From an uncultured Verrucomicrobiota bacterium (GTDB taxonomy: Bacteria; Verrucomicrobiota; Verrucomicrobiia; Palsa-1439), in contig CAIKBP010000121.1 in NCBI GenBank assembly GCA_903825695.1, positions 1-10,640 on the forward strand: a stretch of DNA of 10,640 bases, given 5' to 3'. The translations under genes were made by a program, and so were the position numbers. Below are positions 1-6,361 of the stretch, piece after piece (the stretch's first letter is position 1; each line of letters opens with the position of its first letter). A model generated the notes under the pieces. That model was not told the DNA's origin. It saw only the letters and a program-made list of their open reading frames with translations, and did not search any database.

Positions 1-561
1 ACGCGCACCGGTATGCCGTATGTAGTTGACCGCTGGCTGGGCGGCACACTCACCAATCTCCGTACCATTCGCAATAGCGTTACCCGCTTGAAGCAGATCG
101 ACGCGACACTGGCTTCCCCAGAAGCCGCGCGAATACCGGGCAAGGAGCTTCCCGCGCTGCGTCGCGAGCAAGCCAGGCTCCATCGCAACCTCGACGGCAT
201 CGTGAACATGGAAAAACCTCCCGCAGCGCTGTTCGTCGTGGACATCCAGCATGAAGCGATTGCGGTCCACGAAGCGCAACGACTCAACATCCCAATCATT
301 GCGATTGTGGACACCAACTGCGATCCAGATCAGGTCATGTATCCAATTGCAGGCAATGACGATGCAATTCGCGCTGTCAAGCTTATCACCAGCGTTATCG
401 GCGACACTGTTGCCGAAGCCATGGCGGAGCTGGGCAAGGAATTACCGTTGGCCTTGCCGGCCGAACCGGCGCCGATCGCGGTCGAGCCGACGCCAGTCTC
501 TGGTGATCTTGTGCCACTAACCTCCATAGTTGAGCCACCTGTCATCTTGCCGCCGGTTTGA
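1..561 (+). CDS. rpsB: 30S ribosomal protein S2 (5' truncated by window edge)
   Basis: Ribosomal protein S2 is a small-subunit protein needed for translation. The reading frame is open from base 1 and codes for 186 visible residues; the N-terminal part lies outside the window. The start of the visible part, with DRWLGGTLTN followed by a basic helix (NSVTRLKQID), is the typical S2 core. Later S2 signatures are LFVVDIQHEAIAVHEA, the segment IPIIAIVDTNCDPD, and the IAGNDDAIRAVKLI helix. After the last conserved helix (ending near AMAELGKEL) there is a Pro/Ala/Val-rich tail of about 38 residues that the E. coli protein lacks and that is probably disordered. tsf follows after 31 bases on the same strand, the usual rpsB-tsf order. 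Identity is secure; only the tail is unusual. Confidence 0.97.
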   Translation, partial: TRTGMPYVVDRWLGGTLTNLRTIRNSVTRLKQIDATLASPEAARIPGKELPALRREQARLHRNLDGIVNMEKPPAALFVVDIQHEAIAVHEAQRLNIPIIAIVDTNCDPDQVMYPIAGNDDAIRAVKLITSVIGDTVAEAMAELGKELPLALPAEPAPIAVEPTPVSGDLVPLTSIVEPPVILPPV

Positions 562-592
562 CACGTATTTTAATCAGCCTATTGATCACGAT

Positions 593-1219
593 ATGCAAAT
601 CAACTCACAGAATGTAAAGGCCCTGCGGGAGAAAACTGGCGCCGGGATGATGGACTGCAAACAGGCCCTGGTTGAAGCCAAGGGGGACCCTGTCGAAGCG
701 GAAAAGATTCTTCGCAAGAAAGGCATAGCCATTGCTGGAAAGAAAGCTGCGCGCAGCGCCAGAGACGGCTGTATCGCCAGTTATATCCACCACGGCAGCA
801 AACTTGGCGTGCTTCTCGAGGTCAATTGCGAGACCGACTTCGTTGCGCGCAACGACATGTTTCGTGAGTTTGTGAAGGACGTGACCCAACAGATTGCTGC
901 AGCCAATCCGAGCTATGTCAACCGCGAAGACGTGCCTTCGGACGTTATTGAGGCGGAGAAGGAGATTTACCGCGCACAGGTCAAGAACAAGCCGGCACAG
1001 GCAGTCGAGAAGATTGTCGCAGGCAAACTGGAGAAGTTTTACTCCACCGCCTGCTTGATCGAACAACCGTTCGTCAAGAATACCGACATCACAATCAAAG
1101 ACCATTTGACAGTGACTATTGCCGCACTCGGTGAGAACGTCGTGATTCGGCGTTTTGTTCGATGGCAGCTCGGTGAAGAATTGCCCGGCGAAAAGGTCGC
1201 TGTGGAGTCCACAACATAA
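593..1219 (+). CDS. tsf: Elongation factor Ts (short form)
   Basis: EF-Ts is the guanine-nucleotide exchange factor that recycles EF-Tu. The product is 208 residues, the short type lacking part of the second core region present in the roughly 280-residue E. coli protein. The N-terminal UBA-like module reads VKALREKTGAGMMDCKQAL (residues 8-26), followed by EAEKILRKKGIAIAGKKAAR. The EF-Tu contact motif TDFVARN is at residues 81-87. The ATG at 593 is chosen because the family N-terminus begins here; the open frame extends upstream to 530, but that stretch overlaps the end of rpsB and does not look like EF-Ts. No clear Shine-Dalgarno sequence precedes 593, so translation may depend on reading through from rpsB. 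pyrH follows after 16 bases. Confidence 0.96.
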   Translation: MQINSQNVKALREKTGAGMMDCKQALVEAKGDPVEAEKILRKKGIAIAGKKAARSARDGCIASYIHHGSKLGVLLEVNCETDFVARNDMFREFVKDVTQQIAAANPSYVNREDVPSDVIEAEKEIYRAQVKNKPAQAVEKIVAGKLEKFYSTACLIEQPFVKNTDITIKDHLTVTIAALGENVVIRRFVRWQLGEELPGEKVAVESTT

Positions 1220-1235
1220 GTTTGGAGGAACCACT

Positions 1236-1964
1236 ATGAAATCACCATCCGCTCCGAAATCCAAATACCGGCGTGTGATATTGAAGTTGGGCGGTGAATC
1301 TCTTCGTGGAAAACGCGAACATGGCATCTCGCCTGAGACCTGTGACGCCATAGCCAAGGAACTGAAGGAAGTCAGGGCGCTTGGCGTACAGTTGGCCATT
1401 GTTATCGGCGGTGGCAATATCTTCCGCGGCGCAGCCGGAACCAAACGCGGTCTCGACCACGTCACCGGCGATTACATGGGCATGCTTGCCACCATCATCA
1501 ATGCGCTCGCCCTGCAGGATGCACTCGAAAAAAACGGGGTGCCGACGCGCGTCCAATCCGCAATCGAGATGCGTGCAGTCGCAGAACCGTTCATCCGCCG
1601 GCGCGCAATGCGACATCTGGAAAAGGGGCGTGTGGTCATTTTTGCCGCCGGCACCGGCAGTCCATATTTCTCGACCGACACCACTGCGGCGCTTCGCGCC
1701 AGCGAGATCGGGGCCGAAGTCCTTCTGAAAGCGACCAAGGTGGACGGGGTTTACACGGCCGACCCGAAGAAAGACCGTAAGGCAAAACGGTATGAACGGC
1801 TCACCTACATGGACGCGCTAAAGGGCCGCCTGCAGGTAATGGATTCCACCGCGTTCTCATTCTGCATGGAAAACAAGATACCGATCATCGTCTTCAACCT
1901 TTTCAAGCACGGCAACATCGCACGCGTCCTCCGAGGCGAAAAGATCGGGACGCTCGTCAGCTAG
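1236..1964 (+). CDS. pyrH: UMP kinase
   Basis: UMP kinase phosphorylates UMP to UDP with ATP, in the cytoplasmic de novo pyrimidine pathway. It belongs to the amino-acid-kinase fold, and its 242 residues match the usual family length. Visible motifs are VILKLGGESL (14-23, with K17), the glycine loop VIGGGNIFRG (56-65), GDYMGMLAT (78-86), the UMP/phosphate region AAGTGSPYFSTDTTAALRA (137-155) and KATKVDGVYTADP (165-177). A strong Shine-Dalgarno GGAGGA at 1224-1229 supports the ATG at 1236. The gene is 16 bases behind tsf, so rpsB-tsf-pyrH is probably one transcript. In many genomes frr follows directly. Here the next two genes are on the opposite strand, and pyrH converges with the HAD gene across 53 bases in which I see no clear terminator. 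Confidence 0.97.
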   Translation: MKSPSAPKSKYRRVILKLGGESLRGKREHGISPETCDAIAKELKEVRALGVQLAIVIGGGNIFRGAAGTKRGLDHVTGDYMGMLATIINALALQDALEKNGVPTRVQSAIEMRAVAEPFIRRRAMRHLEKGRVVIFAAGTGSPYFSTDTTAALRASEIGAEVLLKATKVDGVYTADPKKDRKAKRYERLTYMDALKGRLQVMDSTAFSFCMENKIPIIVFNLFKHGNIARVLRGEKIGTLVS

Positions 1965-2017
1965 TGATTGACTCGAGACGGGTGGACGTATTTTGGCGCG
2001 ATCTTTTGTCGGCCGGC

Positions 2018-2698
2018 TTATCCGAAATGCCGGGCCAGGTCCGCAAAACTCTCCAGCATCAGCGTCTTGCCATCTTGGGCGAACTCTTCGATCTCATGTT
2101 GCCAAGTGGTGTGGTACGGGATGAACACCGTGCCAAGCCCGGCGGCCTTGGCTGGATTGATATCGGACCGCGGTGAGTTCCCGATCATCCATGTGCGCTC
2201 AACCGGTAGTGAGTATTTCCGGATCAGGGCGCGGTAGGTGGCAGCGGATTTCTCGAAGACAATCTCCGTGGCATGAAACAATGGAGCAAGTCCCGAGCGG
2301 TTGAGCTTGCCGAGTTGCTCATCCTCGCGACCTTTGGTGACCATGATAAGGTGGTTCTTGGAATGGAGCAGGGGAAGCGTCTCGCGGACGCCGGGCATCA
2401 GTTCGATGGGGTGATGGTAGATAAAGTGTTCCTTCTCGGCGATCCACGGTTCTAAATCGCCCACCCCGAACGCGCGGGCAACCTCGTGCAATGAGGCACA
2501 AAACGCCGCACTGCCGTAACCGGTGATCTTGATGTTGCGTTGTTCGGTCTGCCAGAGCGTCTCGTGCGCCAAGTCGGCGCGCACGCCGCGCGTAGCAAGC
2601 TTGGCGACGAATTCATTGGTCACACGGTCGAAATATACGTTGTTCTCCCACAACGTGTCGTCGGCATCGATCAGGAGAGTTCTCGGTTCAGGGTTCAT
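2018..2698 (-). CDS. HAD-superfamily hydrolase, substrate unknown
   Basis: A haloacid-dehalogenase-like hydrolase of 226 residues, probably a soluble phosphatase. All four HAD motifs are present: I, LLIDADDTLW (8-17; nucleophile D11, general acid D13); II, IMVTKG (118-123; T121); III, K150 in VFEKSAATY; IV, IGNSPRSDINPAKAAG (172-187; D179). Residues between about 20 and 100 form a helical cap as in the phosphoglycolate-phosphatase-like group. The start is forced: an in-frame TGA lies six bases upstream of the ATG, and the first strand begins at residue 8. The start codon and first residues (MNPEPR) come from a 7-bp repeat array, and the ATG overlaps the end of the upstream four-helix-bundle gene by 11 bases. 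I see no Shine-Dalgarno, so translation may be coupled to that gene. The substrate cannot be read from the sequence. Confidence 0.9.
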   Translation of the reverse strand: MNPEPRTLLIDADDTLWENNVYFDRVTNEFVAKLATRGVRADLAHETLWQTEQRNIKITGYGSAAFCASLHEVARAFGVGDLEPWIAEKEHFIYHHPIELMPGVRETLPLLHSKNHLIMVTKGREDEQLGKLNRSGLAPLFHATEIVFEKSAATYRALIRKYSLPVERTWMIGNSPRSDINPAKAAGLGTVFIPYHTTWQHEIEEFAQDGKTLMLESFADLARHFG

Positions 2699-2706
2699 GG
2701 TTCACG
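2679..2706 (+). repeat. Heptamer array GTTCNNG, four units (left arm of cassette)
   Basis: Four contiguous 7-bp units run without interruption: GTTCTCG (2679-2685), GTTCAGG (2686-2692), GTTCATG (2693-2699) and GTTCACG (2700-2706), followed by a degenerate fifth starting GTTT. GTTC and the final G are invariant; the two middle bases vary. The minus-strand reading of this array holds the TGA stop of the four-helix-bundle gene (2690-2688) and the ATG of the HAD gene (2698-2696). It is the inverted counterpart of the array at 3141-3168. Confidence 0.9.
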
Positions 2707-3104
2707 GTTTTTTGCCTTCGGCCTAGGGCACGCTGATCCGACTCGTAGCGTTTGAGATACTGGATGAAGGCTCCGATCTTCGACCTGATCAATCGAGCCG
2801 CTTCGTAAAGCGTCTTAAACTCAGCGGCGGAAATGTAGCGCTGATCAAGAGCAACGTACAATTCGCTTTGGACTTCGGTGCAGGATCGCTTCGCATAACA
2901 CAGAAAGCGGACGAATTCCGCGTTGGTGCCCGAGTCAAATCCCTCGGCGATATTGTGCATAACCGATCCAGAGGCGCGGCGGATCTGGTCTCGTAACCCA
3001 AAATCCTTGCTGAAGTTTCCTGCATCTGTTACGCGGTACACGTCAGCAGTCAACTCGCGTCCGAGCCGCCATGCTTCGATATCCTCAAACCTCTCGATTT
3101 TCAT
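2688..3104 (-). CDS. Four-helix-bundle protein, S23/23S-rRNA-IVP family
   Basis: A 138-residue, mostly helical protein of the family first known from open reading frames in intervening sequences of 23S rRNA genes (S23-like; related to the Avd accessory proteins of diversity-generating retroelements). Family signatures are RFEDIEAWRLGRELTADVY (5-23), FGLRDQIRRA (35-44), the hallmark HNIAEGF (50-56) and EFVRFLCYAKRSCTEVQSEL (63-82), then two further helices to about residue 125. The start is set by AAAGGAG at 3119-3113, eight bases before the ATG at 3104; the open frame reaches 3131 but has no such site there. The last residues (TVNHEP) are coded by the heptamer array. The gene sits alone between two inverted heptamer arrays and is not in an rRNA gene. 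Biochemical function is unknown; nucleic-acid binding is plausible from related proteins. Confidence 0.9.
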   Translation of the reverse strand: MKIERFEDIEAWRLGRELTADVYRVTDAGNFSKDFGLRDQIRRASGSVMHNIAEGFDSGTNAEFVRFLCYAKRSCTEVQSELYVALDQRYISAAEFKTLYEAARLIRSKIGAFIQYLKRYESDQRALGRRQKTVNHEP

Positions 3105-3140
3105 TAGGTTGGCTCCTTTAGGATGCGGCATATCTTAAAC

Positions 3141-3168
3141 TGGGAACCGCGAACCGGGAACTGCGAAC
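3141..3168 (-). repeat. Heptamer array GTTCNNR, four units (right arm of cassette)
   Basis: On the minus strand four contiguous 7-bp units read GTTCGCA (3168-3162), GTTCCCG (3161-3155), GTTCGCG (3154-3148) and GTTCCCA (3147-3141), followed by a degenerate fifth, GTTTAAG (3140-3134). The period, unit and trailing GTTT match the left arm at 2679-2706 in inverted orientation. This arm begins about 37 bases before the start codon of the four-helix-bundle gene, in its leader, and ends 59 bases before frr on the other side. Confidence 0.9.
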
Positions 3169-3190
3169 TTCAGCTTTTCTCACTTCGTTA

Positions 3191-3217
3191 TTGAATTTAG
3201 GGAAGTGGTTTTTGTAA
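3191..3217 (+). promoter_or_regulatory. Possible frr promoter
   Basis: frr cannot be transcribed with pyrH across the two antisense genes without a long read-through, so a local promoter is expected between the heptamer array and its start codon. A TTGAAT at 3191-3196 and TTGTAA at 3212-3217 are separated by 15 bases, shorter than ideal. The match is weak and the assignment is an inference from gene layout. Confidence 0.25.
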
Positions 3218-3227
3218 GCTGAAAGGC

Positions 3228-3788
3228 ATGACCTTGCAAGAAGTCCTAGATGCGATGGAAGAGAAGATGTTGAAGACATTGGAGGTCGTCCAGAATGAGT
3301 TTGCGACCGTCCGAACCGGCAGGGCTTCGCCGGCTCTGGTGGAGAACATCCAGGTCGAAGCGTATGATACGCACATGCGGCTGCGCGAGTTGGCGGGCAT
3401 TGCCACGCCCGAGCCGAGGCTTATCGTCATCCAGCCGTGGGATCCGACTATCGTCCAAGCCATGAGCAAGGCAATCCAGCAATCTCCGCTCGGCATCACG
3501 CCGATTGTGGACGGCAAAATCATCCGCATCCCAATTCCCGAGCTCGACCAAGAACGACGGCGCGAACTGGACAAGGTGATCAAAAAACTGGCGGAGGACG
3601 GCCGGGTCGCCATCCGCAACGAACGACGTCATGGCGTGGAAGCCGCCAAGAAACTCCAGAAAGACGGCAAGATCACCGAGGACGAGTTGACTCACGGCGA
3701 GAAAGAGATTCAGAAGAAGACCGACGAGTACATCAAAGAGATCGATACACTTCTCGCCCACAAAGAGAAAGACATCCTCTCGGTGTGA
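3228..3788 (+). CDS. frr: Ribosome recycling factor
   Basis: RRF splits post-termination ribosomes together with EF-G. The product has 186 residues, the standard length. It has the long three-helix-bundle pattern plus the small beta domain: EFATVRTGRASPALVENIQVEAY (24-46), the IQPWDPTIVQAMSKAIQQS segment, GKIIRIPIPELDQERRRELDKV, and the helix with AIRNERRHGVEAAKKL that carries the conserved basic face. GAAAGG at 3221-3226 is very close to the ATG, so it is at best a poor Shine-Dalgarno. The usual rpsB-tsf-pyrH-frr order is kept except for the two opposite-strand genes inserted before frr. tRNA-Glu follows about 105 bases downstream on the same strand. Confidence 0.97.
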   Translation: MTLQEVLDAMEEKMLKTLEVVQNEFATVRTGRASPALVENIQVEAYDTHMRLRELAGIATPEPRLIVIQPWDPTIVQAMSKAIQQSPLGITPIVDGKIIRIPIPELDQERRRELDKVIKKLAEDGRVAIRNERRHGVEAAKKLQKDGKITEDELTHGEKEIQKKTDEYIKEIDTLLAHKEKDILSV

Positions 3789-3841
3789 TTTGTATAATTT
3801 GTGGTCGCTAGTGAGATTCGCAGCCGCAAAAAACTTCCGCG

Positions 3842-3869
3842 TTGCGAATTCCGTCCAATCCGCTATATT
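3842..3869 (+). promoter_or_regulatory. Likely promoter of tRNA-Glu
   Basis: TTGCGA (3842-3847) and TATATT (3864-3869) with a 16-base spacer resemble a sigma-70-type promoter. It would start transcription about 20 bases upstream of the tRNA, a normal arrangement. No other purpose for this 106-base gap is visible. Confidence 0.45.
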
Positions 3870-3894
3870 CAGCGCGCTTTACGGCGCTTTCGAC

Positions 3895-3972
<78 letters not shown>

Positions 3973-3990
3973 TCTTCAGAAGCGGTCGCC

Positions 3991-4545
3991 TCAGACTTTG
4001 CGCCCTGTCTCGGCTTCCAACCATTGCTGCATTCGTCCACCGCAAAGTCGGTATCTATGCCGGGATGTAGTACCGTCCAGATGCCGCGCGTACTCCGTCC
4101 AGCTATCGTGCCTCGCGTCAATCTTCACCCACTTGTCGTAGAACTGAGGGACGCGGAAAATCGCTGTAAGGCAGTCAAAGGTGTGCAGCATCTCCTTGAT
4201 CGTACCGCTGCCAAAGTCGCAAACGACAACTGCCGGACAATGCACGAGAGGGAAACGTCGCTCGTTGAGATAATCGCGGTCGCAGGTGATAAGAATCCGG
4301 CGAAGACGCAAGGCCTCCGCGATGTGATTCTCATCCGGCTGACGCTCACGTTGAACATTCTGAACAGTCAGAACATTCCCACCGAGACGCCCAAGAATTG
4401 CCGTTGCGATACGTGGAAAATTCTCGTCAGCATAGAATCGAGGTTTGGCCTTGCGCCGAATGTAATTATTTACCTCTCGCATCTCTCCCCCTGTCGGCGG
4501 GTCGGCTCTGACTAAGTCTTCGATATTCACCCAAGCCATAGTCAC
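3991..4545 (-). CDS. DUF5615 family PIN-like protein (orphan)
   Basis: A PIN-like putative nuclease of the DUF5615 type, often the toxin-like half of a pair with a small DUF433 protein. The core shows RFYADENFP (acidic D40-E41, numbered from the longest start), QPDENHIAEAL (from 69) and LITCDRDYLN (85-94, D89 and D91), all expected for acidic metal-binding residues. The C-terminal part (WTEYARHLDG, then HRYRLCGGRMQQWLE) also looks like family sequence, not random read-through. The start is uncertain: the longest frame begins with GTG at 4545, ATG lies at 4539, and ATG at 4482 has the best ribosome site (AGGGGGAG, 4492-4485) and would give 163 residues. No partner gene is visible upstream. It ends 18 bases from the 3' end of tRNA-Glu and converges with it. 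Antitoxin dependence and nuclease activity are inferences. Confidence 0.78.
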   Translation of the reverse strand: MTMAWVNIEDLVRADPPTGGEMREVNNYIRRKAKPRFYADENFPRIATAILGRLGGNVLTVQNVQRERQPDENHIAEALRLRRILITCDRDYLNERRFPLVHCPAVVVCDFGSGTIKEMLHTFDCLTAIFRVPQFYDKWVKIDARHDSWTEYARHLDGTTSRHRYRLCGGRMQQWLEAETGRKV

Positions 4546-4720
4546 TCATGCTAACGCCGGGCGTGAGGCGCTGGCAACGCTCCAGAATCGGGCGCAGTTG
4601 CCCCGATGCAAGTTCGCGTGCCGCCCATACCGGACGTGCCTAATTGCGTTGCGCTACCCAACCTCGCGTGAAAGCTCATTTCAAGAGTGACTTTCAACGG
4701 CGCGGCCCTATACTTAGGGC

Positions 4721-5146
4721 ATGAGCATCAGACTCCTTGCCTGTATCTTTTTACTCTCTGCCGGCCTACTGGCATCTTGTTCCCGACGGACAGTTGCCAC
4801 TACGGCGGAGGAACCACAAACGGGCAGGAAGGAGGGCCGGTATCAGATGTTTTACGCTCTCTTTCCTCCCGAGTTTGACTCCACGAGCGCTATGGTGAGG
4901 ACGAACCGAAACACTGGGGACATCCTCACTGATCGGGTAACAGTCGAACATAGGCGTCTATTCATAATCGACACAGAAACGGGCGCGGTATGGGGCTATG
5001 AACCGGGACACGAAGTGATCTCTAAGGAGAGCATGACGGTTGTACTTGAAAACTTCGTTCCAGTATCTAAGGGCGAGAGGCCCGAGATAAACACGTTAAG
5101 CGTGACCAATAACGCCGCCCGACCAAGCCCAAATTTAAAGCCTTAG
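4721..5146 (+). CDS. Small predicted lipoprotein, function unknown
   Basis: A 141-residue protein I do not recognise beyond its targeting signal. The N-terminus is a type-II signal peptide: one Arg (R4), a hydrophobic stretch (residues 5-18) and a lipobox LASC with Cys20 as the acylated residue. Ser at position +2 would favour the outer membrane by the E. coli rule. The mature part is about 122 residues, polar, with probable beta-strands (RLFIIDTETGAVWGYEP, SMTVVLENFVPV) and a Pro/Asn-rich C-terminus. AGGG stands only a few bases before the ATG, so the start rests mainly on the signal peptide. Neighbours (an antisense PIN-like gene and lipA) give no hint of function. The frame is open only here, and the lipoprotein signature makes it credible as a gene. 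Confidence 0.72.
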   Translation: MSIRLLACIFLLSAGLLASCSRRTVATTAEEPQTGRKEGRYQMFYALFPPEFDSTSAMVRTNRNTGDILTDRVTVEHRRLFIIDTETGAVWGYEPGHEVISKESMTVVLENFVPVSKGERPEINTLSVTNNAARPSPNLKP

Positions 5147-5302
5147 TTTCGGCCGCACAGAGCGAAGCCATTCGCCGGCGTCCTCGCGTTGAGCGTCGCC
5201 GCCTGCTGCTTCCGCCGCGTAATATCTGTTTCCAGCTTGGCGCGTTTCTCCGGTGGCAACGCCGTCGATCCACGAACCGCAATGCATCAGTTGATCCAGG
5301 CC
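5147..5302 (-). pseudogene. Possible C-terminal remnant of an unidentified gene
   Basis: This part of the lipoprotein-lipA gap has no intact gene, but two minus-strand frames look coding-like. One gives an acceptable tail, LPPEKRAKLETDITRRKQQ and onward, ending at a TAA at 5147-5145. A neighbouring frame upstream gives LDQLMHCGSWIDGV. Joining them would need a one-base frameshift near 5265. I cannot name a family. It may be a decayed gene end or chance. Confidence 0.2.
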
Positions 5303-5326
5303 TGCTAAGTGAAGTTGCAGCAGGCC
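5299..5326. repeat. Perfect 8-bp inverted repeat before lipA
   Basis: GGCCTGCT (5299-5306) and AGCAGGCC (5319-5326) are perfectly complementary across a 12-base loop. Neither strand has a T-run after the stem, so it is not a typical terminator. It lies 50 bases upstream of lipA and could be a hairpin in its leader or an operator. Confidence 0.45.
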
Positions 5327-5375
5327 CGAAAATGGGTCGAGAGTCGGTTCTTGCCGCACACGGTGGACTGCCGTA

Positions 5376-6272
5376 ATGTGCCCAAAAATAATGGATGTCG
5401 TTACGCAAATGCCCACTCCGACACCGGCGTCGCCGCACCCGCCGCATTGGATCCGTACCCGCGTGCAGGACGGACCGCGGTACATCCGACTGAAAGAGAT
5501 ATTGCGCGGGTTCAACCTGCACACAGTGTGTCAGGAAGCGAAGTGCCCAAATGTTGGTGAGTGTTGGAGTCACGGCACGGCAACATTCATCCTGCTCGGT
5601 GATGTCTGCACCCGGCACTGCCAGTTCTGCGCCGTGGGGAAGGGGAAAGCACTGCCACTCGACGAACAAGAGCCGGAGCACGTGGCCGAAGCGGTCGCGG
5701 CGCTGGAACTGGATTATGTCGTGCTGACCTCGGTGACGCGCGATGATCTGCCCGACCAAGGCGCCAGCCATTTTGCGCAGACGATCAAGGCAATTCATCG
5801 TCAGCGACCACAATGCAAGGCGGAAGCCCTGATTCCCGATTTTCGTGGCGAGGCGGCGTTGGTTGCGCGCGTGGTCAAGACATCGCTCACGGTGCTCGCG
5901 CACAATCTCGAAACCGTGCCCCGCCTTTACAAGCCGGTTCGCCCCGGCGCTGACTACAAACGGTCATTGCGCGTGCTGGCTGCGGCGAAGGAAGCTCGCC
6001 CGGATGTCATTACGAAGTCGGGATTGATGCTCGGTTTGGGTGAGACGCGCGAAGAAGTGCTGGCGGTCTGTGAAGATTTGCGCGACGCAGGCTGCGACAT
6101 TCTCACGCTCGGCCAGTATCTGCGTCCGTCAGTTGAGCAGTTGCCGGTTGTACGGCACGTCCCGCCATCGGAGTTCGCGGAGCTTGGAGACGCAGCACGG
6201 CAGCTTGGGTTCCGTCACGTTGAGAGCGGCCCGCTGGTGCGCAGTTCCTACCACGCATGGCAATATACCTAA
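5376..6272 (+). CDS. lipA: Lipoyl synthase
   Basis: Lipoyl synthase is a radical-SAM enzyme that inserts two sulfur atoms into octanoyl groups on lipoate-dependent proteins. The 298-residue product has both iron-sulfur cluster motifs: the auxiliary CX4CX5C (C52, C57, C63 in VCQEAKCPNVGEC) and the radical-SAM CX3CX2C (C78, C82, C85 in CTRHCQFC). The C-terminal RSSYH (289-293), whose serine ligates the auxiliary cluster, is present. Other family stretches are YVVLTSVTRDDLPDQGA, HNLETVPRLYKPVRPGADY and SGLMLGLGETREEV. The start is not certain: ATG codons at 5376, 5391 and 5409 are in frame, none with a good Shine-Dalgarno, and the conserved part begins near residue 24. No lipB is in the window. 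A heptamer array begins at its stop codon. Confidence 0.96.
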   Translation: MCPKIMDVVTQMPTPTPASPHPPHWIRTRVQDGPRYIRLKEILRGFNLHTVCQEAKCPNVGECWSHGTATFILLGDVCTRHCQFCAVGKGKALPLDEQEPEHVAEAVAALELDYVVLTSVTRDDLPDQGASHFAQTIKAIHRQRPQCKAEALIPDFRGEAALVARVVKTSLTVLAHNLETVPRLYKPVRPGADYKRSLRVLAAAKEARPDVITKSGLMLGLGETREEVLAVCEDLRDAGCDILTLGQYLRPSVEQLPVVRHVPPSEFAELGDAARQLGFRHVESGPLVRSSYHAWQYT

Positions 6273-6306
6273 AGGATGAAGGATGAGGGCGGAAGGCGCA
6301 AGTAGG
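6272..6306 (+). repeat. Heptamer array AAGGATG, five units, starting at the lipA stop
   Basis: Five consecutive 7-base units read AAGGATG (6272-6278), AAGGATG (6279-6285), AGGGCGG (6286-6292), AAGGCGC (6293-6299) and AAGTAGG (6300-6306). The first two are identical; the rest drift but keep the period and the AAG/AGG start. The array begins with the last base of the lipA TAA codon. Confidence 0.7.
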
Positions 6307-6361
6307 CCGGGAAACCTGCAAGAGTGCCTAGCAAAACCTGTCCTATGCAAGTTCTGAGGCC

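Noticed and set aside
605..1465. Long minus-strand open frame of 286 codons opposite tsf and pyrH
   Set aside because: It lies wholly antisense to two clearly recognised genes and its translation resembles no family I know; it is a by-product of codon bias.
2679..3168. Heptamer arrays as a CRISPR array
   Set aside because: Units are contiguous 7-mers without spacers, and there are no cas genes.
2670..3180. Target-site duplication flanking the heptamer-bracketed cassette
   Set aside because: The bases just outside the two arms (CAGGAGA and TTCAGCT) do not form a direct repeat, so transposon-style insertion is not shown.
4546..4720. Possible integron attC-like or phage attachment site upstream of the DUF5615 gene, or a tRNA-derived direct repeat
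   Set aside because: I found no RYYYAAC/GTTRRRY pair with proper spacing and no second copy of the tRNA-Glu 3' end in 3973-5375. The local TCGGG/CCCGA stem is short and has no T-run.
5067..5903. Minus-strand open frame of 278 codons opposite the lipoprotein end and lipA
   Set aside because: The translation is Arg/Cys-rich and non-protein-like, and lipA on the other strand has all its catalytic motifs.
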